Shown: positions 1 to 10,916, counted from the first letter of the stretch. The stretch is 64,000 nucleotides of DNA from Bacteroidales bacterium (GCA_017882335.1 JADGPR010000005.1:1-64000); one strand, 5' to 3'. A program made the numbers and translations. The notes: generated by a model from the letters alone, not told the origin.

Positions 1-106
1 TCTTATGAAACAAAAGAGAAACAATCAAGAACAAATAATAACTTTGAAAACCGTTACAAAAATCTCTTAAAAACGGTCAACACTATTCAGGCATAGTCAT
101 TCAAGA

Positions 107-148
107 ACCCAGAACCTAAAACCCACTACCCAATACCCAAAACCTGAA
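107..148. repeat. 7-bp tandem repeat (ACCCANN), 6 in-register units
   Basis: acccaga|acctaaa|acccact|acccaat|acccaaa|acctgaa. Confidence 0.75.
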
Positions 149-151
149 AAA

Positions 152-949
152 ATGAAATCCATTTTATACAATGACAAAAAGATCTTCTTTGCCGAATCAG
201 GCAAAGGAAAAACAATCGTTCTTCTTCACGGGTTTACCGAGACTTCGAAGATCTGGGATTCCTTCCGGGATCAGCTGTCGGAATCTTTCCGGGTGATCGT
301 GATCGACCTTGCCGGCCATGGAAAAAGCGAATCTTTGGAACCAGTCCATTCTATGGAGTTGCAGGCGGATGTCGTATATGAGGTCTTGAAACAGCGAAAA
401 GTAAAAAAATGCCTGATGATCGGGCATTCCATGGGTGGGTATGTGACACTTGCCTTTACATCAAAATACCCAGAAATGCTTAAGGGGCTCTGCCTCTTCC
501 ATTCACATCCTTTTCCGGATTCCCCGGAGGACCGGAAAAACCGTAACCGTACCATTAAAGTGGTAGAACAGGATAAGTTCGGTTTTGTGGTCCGCTTCAT
601 TACTTCCCTCTTTCCGGAAGGGTCGCGGAGAAAATTCGGAAAAGAGATCAAAATTCTCGTGAAACACGCTAAAGAGATTCCAAAAGAAGGGATCATTGCG
701 GCCCTGGAAGGCATGAAGATCCGTAAAAACCAGTCGGCACTACTAAAATCGATCAATGTTCCTGTCCTGTTTATCCTCGGACTGAAAGATTCCAAAGCTC
801 CCCTTGACCGGTTATGGAAGATGATTTCCCTGCCACAGCGCTCGGAATGCCTGATCCTGCGGAATGTCGGTCATATGGGCTATATCGAAGCCCCTGAAGA
901 GACGTTGAGGATGATCAAGGGATTTGCAAGGAAGGTGTTTAAAAAGTGA
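152..949 (+). CDS. alpha/beta hydrolase
   Basis: 265 aa; LLHGFTET oxyanion region, GHSMGG nucleophile elbow, C-terminal GHMGYIEAPE His region. Confidence 0.92.
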   Translation: MKSILYNDKKIFFAESGKGKTIVLLHGFTETSKIWDSFRDQLSESFRVIVIDLAGHGKSESLEPVHSMELQADVVYEVLKQRKVKKCLMIGHSMGGYVTLAFTSKYPEMLKGLCLFHSHPFPDSPEDRKNRNRTIKVVEQDKFGFVVRFITSLFPEGSRRKFGKEIKILVKHAKEIPKEGIIAALEGMKIRKNQSALLKSINVPVLFILGLKDSKAPLDRLWKMISLPQRSECLILRNVGHMGYIEAPEETLRMIKGFARKVFKK

Positions 950-954
950 CAAAG

Positions 955-1542
955 TCACTTCTCATAGAAATGCATCTCCGTAAGATATTTCCATACCTTT
1001 TCAGGAAGAAATTGACGCAGGTTCATTCCCTCTTTGATGCCTTGGCGTATAAAGCTGGATGAAACTTCGATCAGCGGGGCCTGTGTGAAATGTATGTGGG
1101 GGTGACTGTCAAACGGGCTGGGTTCAGTTTTCTGACGGGGATAGATGTAAAGATGATAGCAGGTCAGAAGCTCTTCGTAATTTTTCCATTTTGAAAACGA
1201 CGGAAGATTATCGCTGCCACAGATCAGTACAAATTCTTTCTCCGGGTATTTCTCTGCCAGGTAGGTCAGCGTATCAATGGTATAGGAAGGTTGTGGAAGG
1301 TGAAATTCAATGTTGGATGCCCTGAACCTGGGGTCATCTTCCACCGCAATATTTGCCATGGCCAACCTGTGATGATCGGCCAGCAGGGAAGTTTTTTCTT
1401 TCAGGGGATTGTGGGGCGAGACGATGAACCAGACCTGGCCGATATCGGTAAACTCAACCATGTAATTTGCAATCATCAGGTGCCCCTGGTGAATAGGGTT
1501 GAAAGATCCGAAAAAGAGGCCGGTTTTATTTTTAAGCACCAT
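955..1542 (-). CDS. nadD: nicotinate-nucleotide adenylyltransferase
   Basis: GLFFGSFNPIHQGHLMIA nucleotidyltransferase motif, ISSSFIRQ-like C-terminal motif (SSSFIRQGIKEG). Confidence 0.95.
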   Translation of the reverse strand: MVLKNKTGLFFGSFNPIHQGHLMIANYMVEFTDIGQVWFIVSPHNPLKEKTSLLADHHRLAMANIAVEDDPRFRASNIEFHLPQPSYTIDTLTYLAEKYPEKEFVLICGSDNLPSFSKWKNYEELLTCYHLYIYPRQKTEPSPFDSHPHIHFTQAPLIEVSSSFIRQGIKEGMNLRQFLPEKVWKYLTEMHFYEK

Positions 1543-1565
1543 CGGAAGATTATACGATTAGTTGG

Positions 1566-2144
1566 TTACTTTTTTATATCTGAATCCAGGAATTCTGTTA
1601 CCAGTTCCGTCGCTTTGCTGCTCGCAGAGGAAAATTCATCATTGACAATGATCCGGTCGAATTTGCCGGAAAAAGTCAGTTCCTTTTCTACTTTGTTCAG
1701 CCGGGTCTGAATGTTCTCTTCGTTCTCTGTTCCCCTGTGCCGCAGACGGTTTTCGAGTTCCTGTAATGAAGGTGGTTGAATGAAGATTGCAAGCGCCGTA
1801 TCCCCGAAATACTTCTTCAGGTTGATCCCCCCGGAGACATCCACATCAAAGATCGGAGTTTTCCCTTCCGACCAGATCCGGTTCATTTCAGATTTCAGGG
1901 TGCCATAATAACTACCCGGGTATACCTCCTGCCACTCGATAAATTCATCCCTGGAAATCTTGTCCCGGAACTGATCTGTCGTAATGAAATAATAATCTTT
2001 CCCCTCCGCTTCTTTTCCACGTTTTGTCCGGCTACAGGCAGAAATGGAGAATTCCAGTCCCGGAAATTCAGACAACAGGTGTCTCACAATGGTGGTCTTT
2101 CCGGCACCGGAAGGAGCAGATATTATAATAGCTTTATTAACCAT
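1566..2144 (-). CDS. gmk: guanylate kinase
   Basis: P-loop SAPSGAGKTT, EFIEWQEVYPGSYYGT; start set at MVNKAI rather than the longer ORF start at 2183. Confidence 0.95.
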   Translation of the reverse strand: MVNKAIIISAPSGAGKTTIVRHLLSEFPGLEFSISACSRTKRGKEAEGKDYYFITTDQFRDKISRDEFIEWQEVYPGSYYGTLKSEMNRIWSEGKTPIFDVDVSGGINLKKYFGDTALAIFIQPPSLQELENRLRHRGTENEENIQTRLNKVEKELTFSGKFDRIIVNDEFSSASSKATELVTEFLDSDIKK

Positions 2145-2195
2145 AGGAAAACTATTCACACCAACACTCACACCCAAACCCACACCTACTTCGGG

Positions 2196-3083
2196 TTATA
2201 GTATATTCAATAATTGTTCCTTGATTTTTTCCAATTCGTCTTTCATCTGTACCACGATCTTTTGGATTCCTGCATCATTGGCTTTGGAACCGATGGTGTT
2301 GATTTCCCGCCCCATCTCCTGACTGACAAATCCGAGTTTCTTTCCCTGGGAATTGGCATCGTTCAGGGTCTGGTTAAAATAATCGCAATGCTTTTTCAGC
2401 CGTACTTTTTCTTCTGTGATATCCAGTCGTTCGATATAATAGATCAGTTCCTGCTCAAACCGGTTTTCGTCAGGTTTGGTTTGCAGCAGATCGGATTTTG
2501 TGATATTCTGGAATCCCGTCCGGATCCGCTCCCGGATATCGTTGAGGCGATTGTTCTCTAAGGGCTCAATCGAATTGAACAGATTAAGGATTAGTTGAAC
2601 CCGGGCCCTCATATCGGTTTCAAGGATACTGCCTTCTGCTGAGCGGAATTTTTCGACAGACTGCAGGGCACTTTCAATCCCTTCCGCAATAAGGGCCCAG
2701 TCTGTTTCCTCGAATTCTGCTTTTTCGCTTTGCAAAACATCCGGGATCTTCATGATAACAGGCAGCAATCCATCACTGTTTTCTTCCTTCAATTCCGATA
2801 AAAGCGATTTCAGTTCCTGGTAATATTGAAGGAAAAGCGGCTTATTGATGGAATATCCAGCAGTATCAACCGACCTTTCCGCTGATATATAAAGTTCGAC
2901 TTTCCCTCTTTCCAGCCGCTGCGAAATCAAGGCCCTGATCTCCATTTCTTTTTCCCGGAAAGCCCCAGGCAGCTTGACCGACAGGTCAAGTCCCTTGCTG
3001 TTCAATGATTTGATCTCGATGACCAGTTTTTTTCCGGGAAGTTCTGCTATGGCTTTTCCATAGCCTGTCATGGAAATGATCAT
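2196..3083 (-). CDS. YicC family endoribonuclease-like protein
   Basis: MTGYGKA N-terminus; C-terminal GKKLGFVSQEMGREINTIGSKAND, typical of YicC. Confidence 0.93.
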   Translation of the reverse strand: MIISMTGYGKAIAELPGKKLVIEIKSLNSKGLDLSVKLPGAFREKEMEIRALISQRLERGKVELYISAERSVDTAGYSINKPLFLQYYQELKSLLSELKEENSDGLLPVIMKIPDVLQSEKAEFEETDWALIAEGIESALQSVEKFRSAEGSILETDMRARVQLILNLFNSIEPLENNRLNDIRERIRTGFQNITKSDLLQTKPDENRFEQELIYYIERLDITEEKVRLKKHCDYFNQTLNDANSQGKKLGFVSQEMGREINTIGSKANDAGIQKIVVQMKDELEKIKEQLLNIL

Positions 3084-3129
3084 ACATCATTTTTTGCAAA
3101 CTTACACAAAAAAATTATAATTTTACCTT

Positions 3130-4194
3130 ATGGAATTTTTGGTACTCGACGATCCTCTGAAGTTTTACAATGTCATGCTCAGCGACATTGCCCGGGCACG
3201 GAATTTCGTTTACCTGGAAACCTATAAATTCGCCAACGACCACATGGGGGTAAAATTCCGTGATGCACTCACACGCAAGGCGCACGCAGGAGTACAGGTA
3301 AAACTGATGATTGATTCCTGGGGCAGGGGACCGGTTTCCGATTCGTTTTTTGAAGAATTGATAAAATACGGGGGAGAGGTTAAGTTCTTTGAAAAAATAA
3401 AGCTGAACACCGATATCTTCACCCGCGGCCACCGCCGCGATCACCGGAAAATAATCGTCATCGACGATGAGATTAGCTATATCGGTTCGATGAACATTAC
3501 CGGCTACAATCTGAACTGGAGGGAACTCGCATTGAGGATCAAGGGAGAATTGAGCCTGTTATTCAGGAAAGTCTTCCTTCAGAATTATGAATCCATCAAC
3601 CCTTATCTTATTCCGAACAAACTGGCATTCACCCGGACCGTGAAAATGGGCGATTGGGAGATCATACGCGATGTTCCTTCCATCCCGGTGCAGCGGATGA
3701 AAAAGAAATATGTTCAGCTGCTCCGCAATGCACAATCTTCCGTCATCATTGAAACGCCCTATTTCCTGCCGGGATTTTTATTGAGAAAAGCCTTGATGGA
3801 TGCCGCGAAACGGGGTGTCGATGTCAACGTGATCATGCCCAAACATTCGGATGTCAGGATGATAGATATTCTGCGAAACCGTTATCTCGGCATGCTTTCC
3901 AAGAACAATGTGAAGATGATGTTTTTTATCCCAAATAACCTGCACGCCAAGCTGATGGTTATAGATAACAGGGTTTTCTCAATCACTTCCGCAAATTTTG
4001 ATTACCGGAGTTTCCGTTACCAATATGAGATCGCATTGATCGGGAAGGAACCGGAAGTGTTGAGGCAGCTTAATGAGCACCTAAATGAAACCCTGAACAA
4101 TTCGGAAGCCTTCGATTATCAAACATGGGCAGACAGGCCGTTGATTGAAAAGATATTCGAAGCGATCCTCATTCCTTTCCGGCACCTGCTTTAA
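3130..4194 (+). CDS. phospholipase D-like / cardiolipin synthase family protein
   Basis: Two HKD-like motifs: RGHRRDHRKIIVID and LHAKLMVIDNRV; ends 26 bp inside the convergent gene. Confidence 0.9.
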   Translation: MEFLVLDDPLKFYNVMLSDIARARNFVYLETYKFANDHMGVKFRDALTRKAHAGVQVKLMIDSWGRGPVSDSFFEELIKYGGEVKFFEKIKLNTDIFTRGHRRDHRKIIVIDDEISYIGSMNITGYNLNWRELALRIKGELSLLFRKVFLQNYESINPYLIPNKLAFTRTVKMGDWEIIRDVPSIPVQRMKKKYVQLLRNAQSSVIIETPYFLPGFLLRKALMDAAKRGVDVNVIMPKHSDVRMIDILRNRYLGMLSKNNVKMMFFIPNNLHAKLMVIDNRVFSITSANFDYRSFRYQYEIALIGKEPEVLRQLNEHLNETLNNSEAFDYQTWADRPLIEKIFEAILIPFRHLL

Positions 4195-5089
4195 TCTGCA
4201 AGGAAGAAGTTTTCTTCACCCGGCTTACCAGGAAAACACCTCCGAAAATCAGCATGGCAGCGATGATCTTCGGAACCGTGATGGCTTCCGTTCCCAATGA
4301 AACTGACATGAACGATGCAATGACCGGTTGCAGGTAGGTATAAAAACTCGCCATGCTCGCTTCCACCGTTCTCAAGGCATAATTGATCAGCAGATAGGCG
4401 ATAAAGGTATTGAAAACAACAATATATCCAACGCCCAGCCATGCAATAACCGGTATGGTCTGCAGGTGTAACTCCGGAATTCCTTTTACACAGAAAGGCA
4501 GGATGAAGACAAATCCGAAAAAGGAGACCCATTTTAAAATCGTCATCGTGTGATATTTTGCCACCATGGGTTTGATAAGAACGAGGTAAATGGCATAACA
4601 CAGCATATTGAGCATCACCAGGATGTTGCCTGCAAATGAGTTTGTGCTCATGTTCACCATTTTCCCGTAAAGGATCAGGATCAAAGCCCCTCCGGCCCCG
4701 AGCGCGATCCCAATGACTTTGACAAAGGTCACCTTTTCGTGGATGAGAATGCTTGCAAAAACCAGGACAAACACGGGATTCAATACATGTATGATAGATG
4801 CATCCACCGGTGTTGTCAGGTTCAGACCTACATAAAACAAGGCATGGTTGGCGGCGAATCCCAATAGCCCACACAAAGCAAGCATCAAAAGATCTTTCCG
4901 TGCAACTTTTTCCCGGATAAACCATCGTTGGAAGATCCAGAAAAGAAGAACGGCACCCAGGGATCGGAGAAATAATAATTGCAATGGTTGAAATGGAACA
5001 GGCATCAGGCTTTTCCCGATCATGTAATGTATCCCGAAAATGATTGCGATAAGAAGCAGCGCCAGGTGGGCCTTGATATTCCGATTCAT
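4169..5089 (-). CDS. DMT family (EamA) transporter
   Basis: 10-TM pattern with two EamA halves; 306 aa. Confidence 0.9.
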   Translation of the reverse strand: MNRNIKAHLALLLIAIIFGIHYMIGKSLMPVPFQPLQLLFLRSLGAVLLFWIFQRWFIREKVARKDLLMLALCGLLGFAANHALFYVGLNLTTPVDASIIHVLNPVFVLVFASILIHEKVTFVKVIGIALGAGGALILILYGKMVNMSTNSFAGNILVMLNMLCYAIYLVLIKPMVAKYHTMTILKWVSFFGFVFILPFCVKGIPELHLQTIPVIAWLGVGYIVVFNTFIAYLLINYALRTVEASMASFYTYLQPVIASFMSVSLGTEAITVPKIIAAMLIFGGVFLVSRVKKTSSLQIKAGAGKE

Positions 5090-5114
5090 GATTGAAAGTT
5101 GGGACGGTAAAAGT

Positions 5115-5150
5115 AAAAAAAAAGAGGCTATCCCGGAAGCCTCTTTTTCA
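5115..5150 (-). terminator. rho-independent terminator downstream of the Hsp20 gene
   Basis: AAGAGGCT...AGCCTCTT stem flanked by A-run on + strand (U-run on minus transcript). Confidence 0.75.
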
Positions 5151-5163
5151 CCTTAGCAGAAGA

Positions 5164-5589
5164 TCATGAGATTTTAATTTCTTTTTTGATATCTACTCGT
5201 GAATCCTCTTTTTTGGGAAGCATGACTTTCAGGATGCCACTTTCATAGTCGGCATTGATCTTGTCGAGATCAACGGTGCGGGGAAGTGTAAACGACCGGC
5301 TGAAAGAACTGTAGTGGAATTCTTTCCGGGTGTAATTCTTTGTTTCCTCTTCCTCCTCATCCCTGACATCAGAAGAAATTGTCAGGACGTTATTTTCCAG
5401 GTGGATTTTAAAGTCATCTTTTTTTAACCCGGGAGCGGCAAGATCCAGCTCAAAGGAATCAGGATGTTCAAGGATGTTGGATAAAGGATCCATTCCCTTG
5501 CGGTTGAAAAAATCAACATAATCGTTGTCAAAAAAATTCTGAAAAACATCTGCTATTGCGTTCGGTCTGTGAAATCTGATGATACTCAT
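5164..5589 (-). CDS. Hsp20/alpha-crystallin small heat shock protein
   Basis: LDLAAPGLKKDDFKIHLENNVLTIS, NADYESGILKVMLPK. Confidence 0.93.
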   Translation of the reverse strand: MSIIRFHRPNAIADVFQNFFDNDYVDFFNRKGMDPLSNILEHPDSFELDLAAPGLKKDDFKIHLENNVLTISSDVRDEEEEETKNYTRKEFHYSSFSRSFTLPRTVDLDKINADYESGILKVMLPKKEDSRVDIKKEIKIS

Positions 5590-5806
5590 AATTCAATCCT
5601 CCATACATTAAATTAAACATTTGAATTGTGATCACAACCCATCAATTTTTATACCACCGGATTTCTCACTTTTTAATCAGATAAAATGTCACAATTCAGC
5701 GAAGTTTTTGCGACAATATGTCATAAAAAACTCACACCCACTCATCCAGCATCCAGCATCCTGAATCTACTTCTCAACTCGTCAGTTCGCCAGCTTATAT
5801 CACATC

Positions 5807-7999
5807 TTATCTAACAAACAATAGTTCCCTGTACTTCGGCAATGACCATATTTCATCATCGACCAGGAGTTCCAGTTTATTGGTATGATAGCGGATCTTT
5901 TCGAAATAGGGGAAAACCTTTTCACAGTATGCAAAGGCTTTGTCTTCGGCGTCATTCAGCTTATTGGCCGATTTTCTTATTTCAAGCATTTCACTTAAAA
6001 GCGATTTTACTTGAGCGATATGTTCGGAGATCTCCGTAATGGTTTCGATCTGGTTCCCTGAAACTTTCGAAAAGGTATGGCGGTCGAGGACTTCATTCAG
6101 TCTTTGTACACATTCACAAAGTGTGTTCAGGTATTTGATGGCTCCCGGGATGATATGGTTGGTTGCCAGGTCGGCAAGTACCCGCGATTCGATCTGCAGT
6201 TTCTTTATATAATCTTCCAGGTGGATCTCATGCCGTGCTTTCAGCTCACGGCCGGTCAGTACTTTATTCTCTTCAAAAAGTTTGATGGTCTTTCTCGAAA
6301 CCAGTGCTTTGATCGCCTTTGGTGTAGTGGCATGGTTGGATAATTTTCTCCGTGAAGCTTCTTCGATCCATTCCTTGCTGTAATTATTTCCTTCGAAAAG
6401 GATGGACCGGGATTCCAGGATGTATTTCCGGAGGACATTGAAAATCGCGTCATCTTTGCTGACCTTGCTTTTGATATACTGATCTACCTCTTTTTTGAAT
6501 TTCTGCAGTTGGGCAGCAAGGATAAGGTTGAGCACTATCATGGCTGGTGCACAGGTCTGGGAACTTCCGACCGCGCGAAATTCAAATTTATTACCGGTAA
6601 AGGCAAAGGGAGAAGTTCGGTTACGGTCGGTTTCATCGACCAGGATTTCCGGGATCCGCGGGAGGTTTTTAAACAGGTTGGCTTTTCCTTTCTGAGCTGA
6701 AAGAGAGATTTTTTTATCGTTTTTTTCGATCATATTGATCATCGCCGAAAGATGGGTGCCGAGAAAAATGGAAATGATCGCCGGCGGGGCTTCGTTGGCG
6801 CCAAGCCGATGATCGTTGCCCGGCGTTGCAATGATGGAACGGATCAGGTCTGCATGGTCATGTACCGCCTTAATAATATTGACAAGAAAAGTAAGGAACC
6901 GCTGGTTTTTTTCCGGAGTCTTACCCGGCGAAAGCAGGTTCTCTTTGGTGTTTGTCGCCAGCGACCAGTTGTTGTGCTTGCCGGACCCGTTCACGCCACT
7001 ATATGGTTTCTCGTGAAAGAGAACAGTAAAATCATGCCGGCTGGCAATCATTTCCATCAGGTGCATGATGAGCTGGTTATGATCCACCGAAAGATTAGCT
7101 TCCTCGAAAACCGGTGCACATTCATACTGGTTGGGGGCAACTTCATTATGCCTCGTTTTGATTGGGATCCCCAGACGGTGGGCTTCAATTTCCAGCTCCT
7201 GCATGAAGGCGATTACACGCTGGGGAATGGCGCCCAGATAATGATCTTCCAGCTGCTGGTCTTTGGCGGAAGCATTCCCAAAAAGCGTACGGCCGGTCAG
7301 GACCAGATCGGGACGGGCAGCGTAAAGTGCACTGTCGACCAGGAAATATTCCTGCTCCCAACCAAGGGTTGCATTGACCTTTGTTACATTGGTGTCAAAA
7401 TAACGGCACACATCCACGGCGGCCTTATCAATGGCAGCCAGTGACTTCAGCAGCGGGGTCTTATAATCCAGTGCTTCGCCGGTATAGGAAACAAACAAGG
7501 TCGGAATGCACAAAGTTTTATCGATGATAAAAGCAGGGGATGTGGGGTCCCAGGCTGTATATCCGCGGGCTTCGAAGGTCGAACGCATGCCTCCGCTGGG
7601 GAAACTTGATGCATCTGGCTCATGCTGCGAAAGCTGGCTCCCGCTGAAATTTTCTATGGCTTTTCCCCCTTCGACCGGATCCAGGAAAGAATCGTGCTTC
7701 TCCGCAGTCAGACCGGTAAGTGGAAAAAACCAGTGGGTGTAATTGGTTGCTCCCTTGGCCAGCGCCCAGGCTTTCATCCCGGCTGCAATCTGGTCGGCGG
7801 TTTTCCGGTCGATCTTTTCTCCTTTTTCGATGGAATTGATCACCTGTCGAAATCCCTCCGCCGTGAGGTACTCTTTCATGGCAGAATGATTGAACGTCAA
7901 TTCCCCGAAATATTCCGAGGCTTTTCCTTCCGGGAATATTACAGGCTTGCGCTTATGCTGGATAGAAATCTCCAACGCTTTGAAACGAATATTTTCCAT
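5807..7999 (-). CDS. glnN: glutamine synthetase type III
   Basis: 730 aa; GSIII signatures GGMRSTFEARGYTAWDPTSP, NEVAPNQYECAPVFEEAN, HEKPYSGVNGSGKHNNWSL. Confidence 0.96.
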   Translation of the reverse strand: MENIRFKALEISIQHKRKPVIFPEGKASEYFGELTFNHSAMKEYLTAEGFRQVINSIEKGEKIDRKTADQIAAGMKAWALAKGATNYTHWFFPLTGLTAEKHDSFLDPVEGGKAIENFSGSQLSQHEPDASSFPSGGMRSTFEARGYTAWDPTSPAFIIDKTLCIPTLFVSYTGEALDYKTPLLKSLAAIDKAAVDVCRYFDTNVTKVNATLGWEQEYFLVDSALYAARPDLVLTGRTLFGNASAKDQQLEDHYLGAIPQRVIAFMQELEIEAHRLGIPIKTRHNEVAPNQYECAPVFEEANLSVDHNQLIMHLMEMIASRHDFTVLFHEKPYSGVNGSGKHNNWSLATNTKENLLSPGKTPEKNQRFLTFLVNIIKAVHDHADLIRSIIATPGNDHRLGANEAPPAIISIFLGTHLSAMINMIEKNDKKISLSAQKGKANLFKNLPRIPEILVDETDRNRTSPFAFTGNKFEFRAVGSSQTCAPAMIVLNLILAAQLQKFKKEVDQYIKSKVSKDDAIFNVLRKYILESRSILFEGNNYSKEWIEEASRRKLSNHATTPKAIKALVSRKTIKLFEENKVLTGRELKARHEIHLEDYIKKLQIESRVLADLATNHIIPGAIKYLNTLCECVQRLNEVLDRHTFSKVSGNQIETITEISEHIAQVKSLLSEMLEIRKSANKLNDAEDKAFAYCEKVFPYFEKIRYHTNKLELLVDDEIWSLPKYRELLFVR

Positions 8000-8042
8000 C
8001 TTCAGTGATTAAAATAAAAAAATAAAAAAATGCATACTTGAT

Positions 8043-9548
8043 TTATCCGCAATGCTGGTAAGTTTTGACAAGCTTCAGAACCTCTTTTTCATTGTCCTGG
8101 ATGCTTGCACGAAGCTGCTCATCATTATAACTCCTCAGTTTTGTGATGATGCCGTCGAGGATCTGGTGAGGGAAGACATTGAATTTTTCATAAACCGACC
8201 GTTGCTTTTCAAGGCAGTCGGCTGAGTGCCAGCAGGAATCGGGCAGTTGCTTCAGATGCGTGGTACGGCTTTTATGTTTTTCTTCGAAGATATTTACATC
8301 TACATAGGAATCTCTTGCAATGCTCAATGCGTTATTCATGGTTAGGCCATGCCTTGCTGCTACGGTCAGTCCTGCGAGCAGCAGGTAAATGTCGGCCGAT
8401 CCATCCGGGCACCGGAATTCAACCGTTTGCCGGCGGCTAAAATCCTGTTCACCATCTTTTTCATTGGGATTGCAATCGGAGATCATGCTGTTCTTTGAAT
8501 TCCAGCCCAGGGGAACCCTCACCAGAACAGACCGGTTCCGGTCCCCCCAGCAGATGTTGGTGGGCGCTTCCTGGTTGGGAACCAGCCTGAAATAACTCGT
8601 TGGGATGGTATTCCCGAATGCAGTCAGCGATTGTGCAAGGTCAACATAACCGGCAATGGCTTTTTTTGCCGTATTGGAAAGAACGCCATTTTCCACCATC
8701 GCATTTTTGTTGTCCTTCATCAGCTTTGTATGGATGTGAAGGCCGCTGCCGGCTTTACCGGTCGTGATCTTGGGTGCGAAAGTGGCCGTTAAGCCATATT
8801 TGTATGCCAGGCAACGTAACACCCATTTTGCGATGAGGAGGTGATCGGCTGCTTCTTCCAATTTTACCGGGAGAAATTCGATTTCGCTTTGTTCAAAGCT
8901 AAAGCCCCCTTCCGAAAAATTGCCCACTTCCGAATGTCCGTACTTGATGTTTCCTCCGCATTTGGCGATGGCCCGCATGGCTTCCATACGAAGGTTTCCC
9001 CATTTTGTGAAAGGAGGTGATTCATGATAACCGCGCTGGTCCATTGCTTCATAAGCAGAATCCTTGTCGCTGATGATGTAATATTCAAGTTCTCCCATCA
9101 CTTCAAAGTGCATCCCGGTTTGCTCCTGCAATACCTGGTGCGATTTCTTGAGGATGTATTCGGGTGAATTGGCAAAGGGCAAGCCGTCCTTGTCATAATA
9201 CGAACAAAGAACATCGAGTGTCGGAACCTCCGAAAAAGGGTTGACAAAAGCAGTACGGTAGCGTGGGATCACATAAAGATCGCTGGAACCGGGCTCTATG
9301 TAATGCGGAAAAAGACTAGAACCATCAACCCGTTCTCCTGCACTGAGCAAACTGTCGAGGTGCCGCTTGTTGTTGATGATGAAGTTAAGCGTTTTTAACC
9401 TTCCGTCTGCCCCGGCATACCGAAAATTGATCATTTCAATTCCATTGGATTCAATGAAACGAAGGAGGTCGTACCTGGTGAAATCCTGACTTGGCTTTTC
9501 GAGAAATCGGATGAGCGGGTTCGGGTTCAGCGCTAAAGTATCTTTCAT
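8043..9548 (-). CDS. glutamine synthetase family protein (type I-like)
   Basis: 501 aa; beta-grasp N-terminus, GERVDGSSLFPHYIEPGSSDLYVIP, GSGLHIHTKL, NRSVLVRVPL, VEFRCPDGSADIYLLLAGL. Confidence 0.9.
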   Translation of the reverse strand: MKDTLALNPNPLIRFLEKPSQDFTRYDLLRFIESNGIEMINFRYAGADGRLKTLNFIINNKRHLDSLLSAGERVDGSSLFPHYIEPGSSDLYVIPRYRTAFVNPFSEVPTLDVLCSYYDKDGLPFANSPEYILKKSHQVLQEQTGMHFEVMGELEYYIISDKDSAYEAMDQRGYHESPPFTKWGNLRMEAMRAIAKCGGNIKYGHSEVGNFSEGGFSFEQSEIEFLPVKLEEAADHLLIAKWVLRCLAYKYGLTATFAPKITTGKAGSGLHIHTKLMKDNKNAMVENGVLSNTAKKAIAGYVDLAQSLTAFGNTIPTSYFRLVPNQEAPTNICWGDRNRSVLVRVPLGWNSKNSMISDCNPNEKDGEQDFSRRQTVEFRCPDGSADIYLLLAGLTVAARHGLTMNNALSIARDSYVDVNIFEEKHKSRTTHLKQLPDSCWHSADCLEKQRSVYEKFNVFPHQILDGIITKLRSYNDEQLRASIQDNEKEVLKLVKTYQHCG

Positions 9549-9639
9549 AAATATTCGTTACTTGGCAGTGGAAGATTGGCAAAATTAATAAATTTTCCTA
9601 ATTTTGACTCTTTACCTTCATTTCTAACAAACGCAAAAA

Positions 9640-10692
9640 ATGCTTACCGGAACGCATGAAATAGTTGTCTTTACCGGCTTTCTCCTATTCATCATCCTGA
9701 TGCTCAGCCTGGATCTCGGGATTATTAATAAAAAAAGCCATGCGTTTACTTTCCGTGAAGCATTGTTGTGGACCATCTTCTGGGTCGGGCTGGCCATCGG
9801 GTTTTACCTGCTGATCCGGTTCTTCGGGAACGAAATGCACGGGATTCGCAACAAGGCGGATATCCAGTTGCTGGTCGATCATTACCATCATCCCATCAAC
9901 ATTATCAATTCCGATCTTCCCAAAGCCATTGCGGATTACAACCGCAACCTTTCACTCGAATACCTCACCGGTTACCTGATCGAGTATTCGCTTTCGGTGG
10001 ATAACATCTTTGTGATCATTATGATCTTTCTTTCCTTTAATATTGAGCACCGATATTATCACCGGGTATTATTTTGGGGGATCCTCGGCGCCATCGTCAT
10101 GCGGTTCCTCTTCATCTTCGTGGCTAGCGCCCTGATCGAAAGGTTTGAATGGATCCTGATGGTGTTTGGCGTCATCCTGGTTTACCTCGGAGTCAAACTG
10201 GGATGGGAATTCTTTTCAGGTAAAACAGCGGAGAAGATCGATACGCATCATCATCCTGTGGTGAAATTCATTTCCAGGTTTTTTTCCGTTACCCGTGAAA
10301 AGACCGGCCAACGCTTCTGGATCCGGGAAAAAGGAAAAATTTTTATTACCCCCCTGCTTATCGTGCTGATCATCATTGAATTCTCCGATGTGCTTTTCGC
10401 TGTGGATTCAGTTCCGGCAGTGTTTTCCGTCACCCGGGATCCTCTGATTGTTTTCTTTTCAAACATTTCTGCCGTCCTCGGACTGCGTGCGCTTTTCTTC
10501 CTGGTCATGAATGTCATGAACAGGTTCCGCTTTCTTAAGCTCGGGCTTGCATGCCTGTTATCATTTATCGGGGTGAAAATGGTATTTCAGCTTAACATCT
10601 CTACAAACCACTCGCTCGGTATCATCATCGGGATCCTGTCGGTATTCGTATTGCTTTCGATGATCTTTCCGGATAAAAAGTCTGAGGTCTGA
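9640..10692 (+). CDS. TerC/Alx family integral membrane protein
   Basis: EYSLSVDNIFVI, EFSDVLFAVDSVPAVFSVTRDP conserved acidic motifs. Confidence 0.93.
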   Translation: MLTGTHEIVVFTGFLLFIILMLSLDLGIINKKSHAFTFREALLWTIFWVGLAIGFYLLIRFFGNEMHGIRNKADIQLLVDHYHHPINIINSDLPKAIADYNRNLSLEYLTGYLIEYSLSVDNIFVIIMIFLSFNIEHRYYHRVLFWGILGAIVMRFLFIFVASALIERFEWILMVFGVILVYLGVKLGWEFFSGKTAEKIDTHHHPVVKFISRFFSVTREKTGQRFWIREKGKIFITPLLIVLIIIEFSDVLFAVDSVPAVFSVTRDPLIVFFSNISAVLGLRALFFLVMNVMNRFRFLKLGLACLLSFIGVKMVFQLNISTNHSLGIIIGILSVFVLLSMIFPDKKSEV

Positions 10693-10834
10693 AGTCTGAA
10701 GTCCTTTGTGCGCCTTGGTGATGCACTTTGCGTGCCTTCGTGGTAAAAAAATAATCTAACCACCAAGGCGCATGAAGTAAAACGCGAAGTACCACAAAAA
10801 AATAGTAGGATTTATAAATACGATAAAAATATTG

Positions 10835-10842
10835 TATATTTG
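10835..10842 (+). promoter_or_regulatory. Bacteroidota-type -7 promoter element (TATATTTG)
   Basis: Matches TAnnTTTG upstream of the T9SS protein gene; no clear -33 element. Confidence 0.45.
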
Positions 10843-10916
10843 TTTTATCTTTATATCGTCAGGTTATTGTAATGAAACCTTTTCTTACCCGGATAAAGCT
10901 AAAAAAAGGAGGTTTT

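Noticed and set aside
4169-4194. 26-bp overlap of the PLD and DMT genes as a special arrangement
   Set aside because: Small convergent overlaps are common; no further signal.
6752-7444. 230-aa plus-strand ORF opposite glnN (and other ORFs antisense to glnN)
   Set aside because: Fully antisense to a strongly supported GSIII gene; no domain-like composition.
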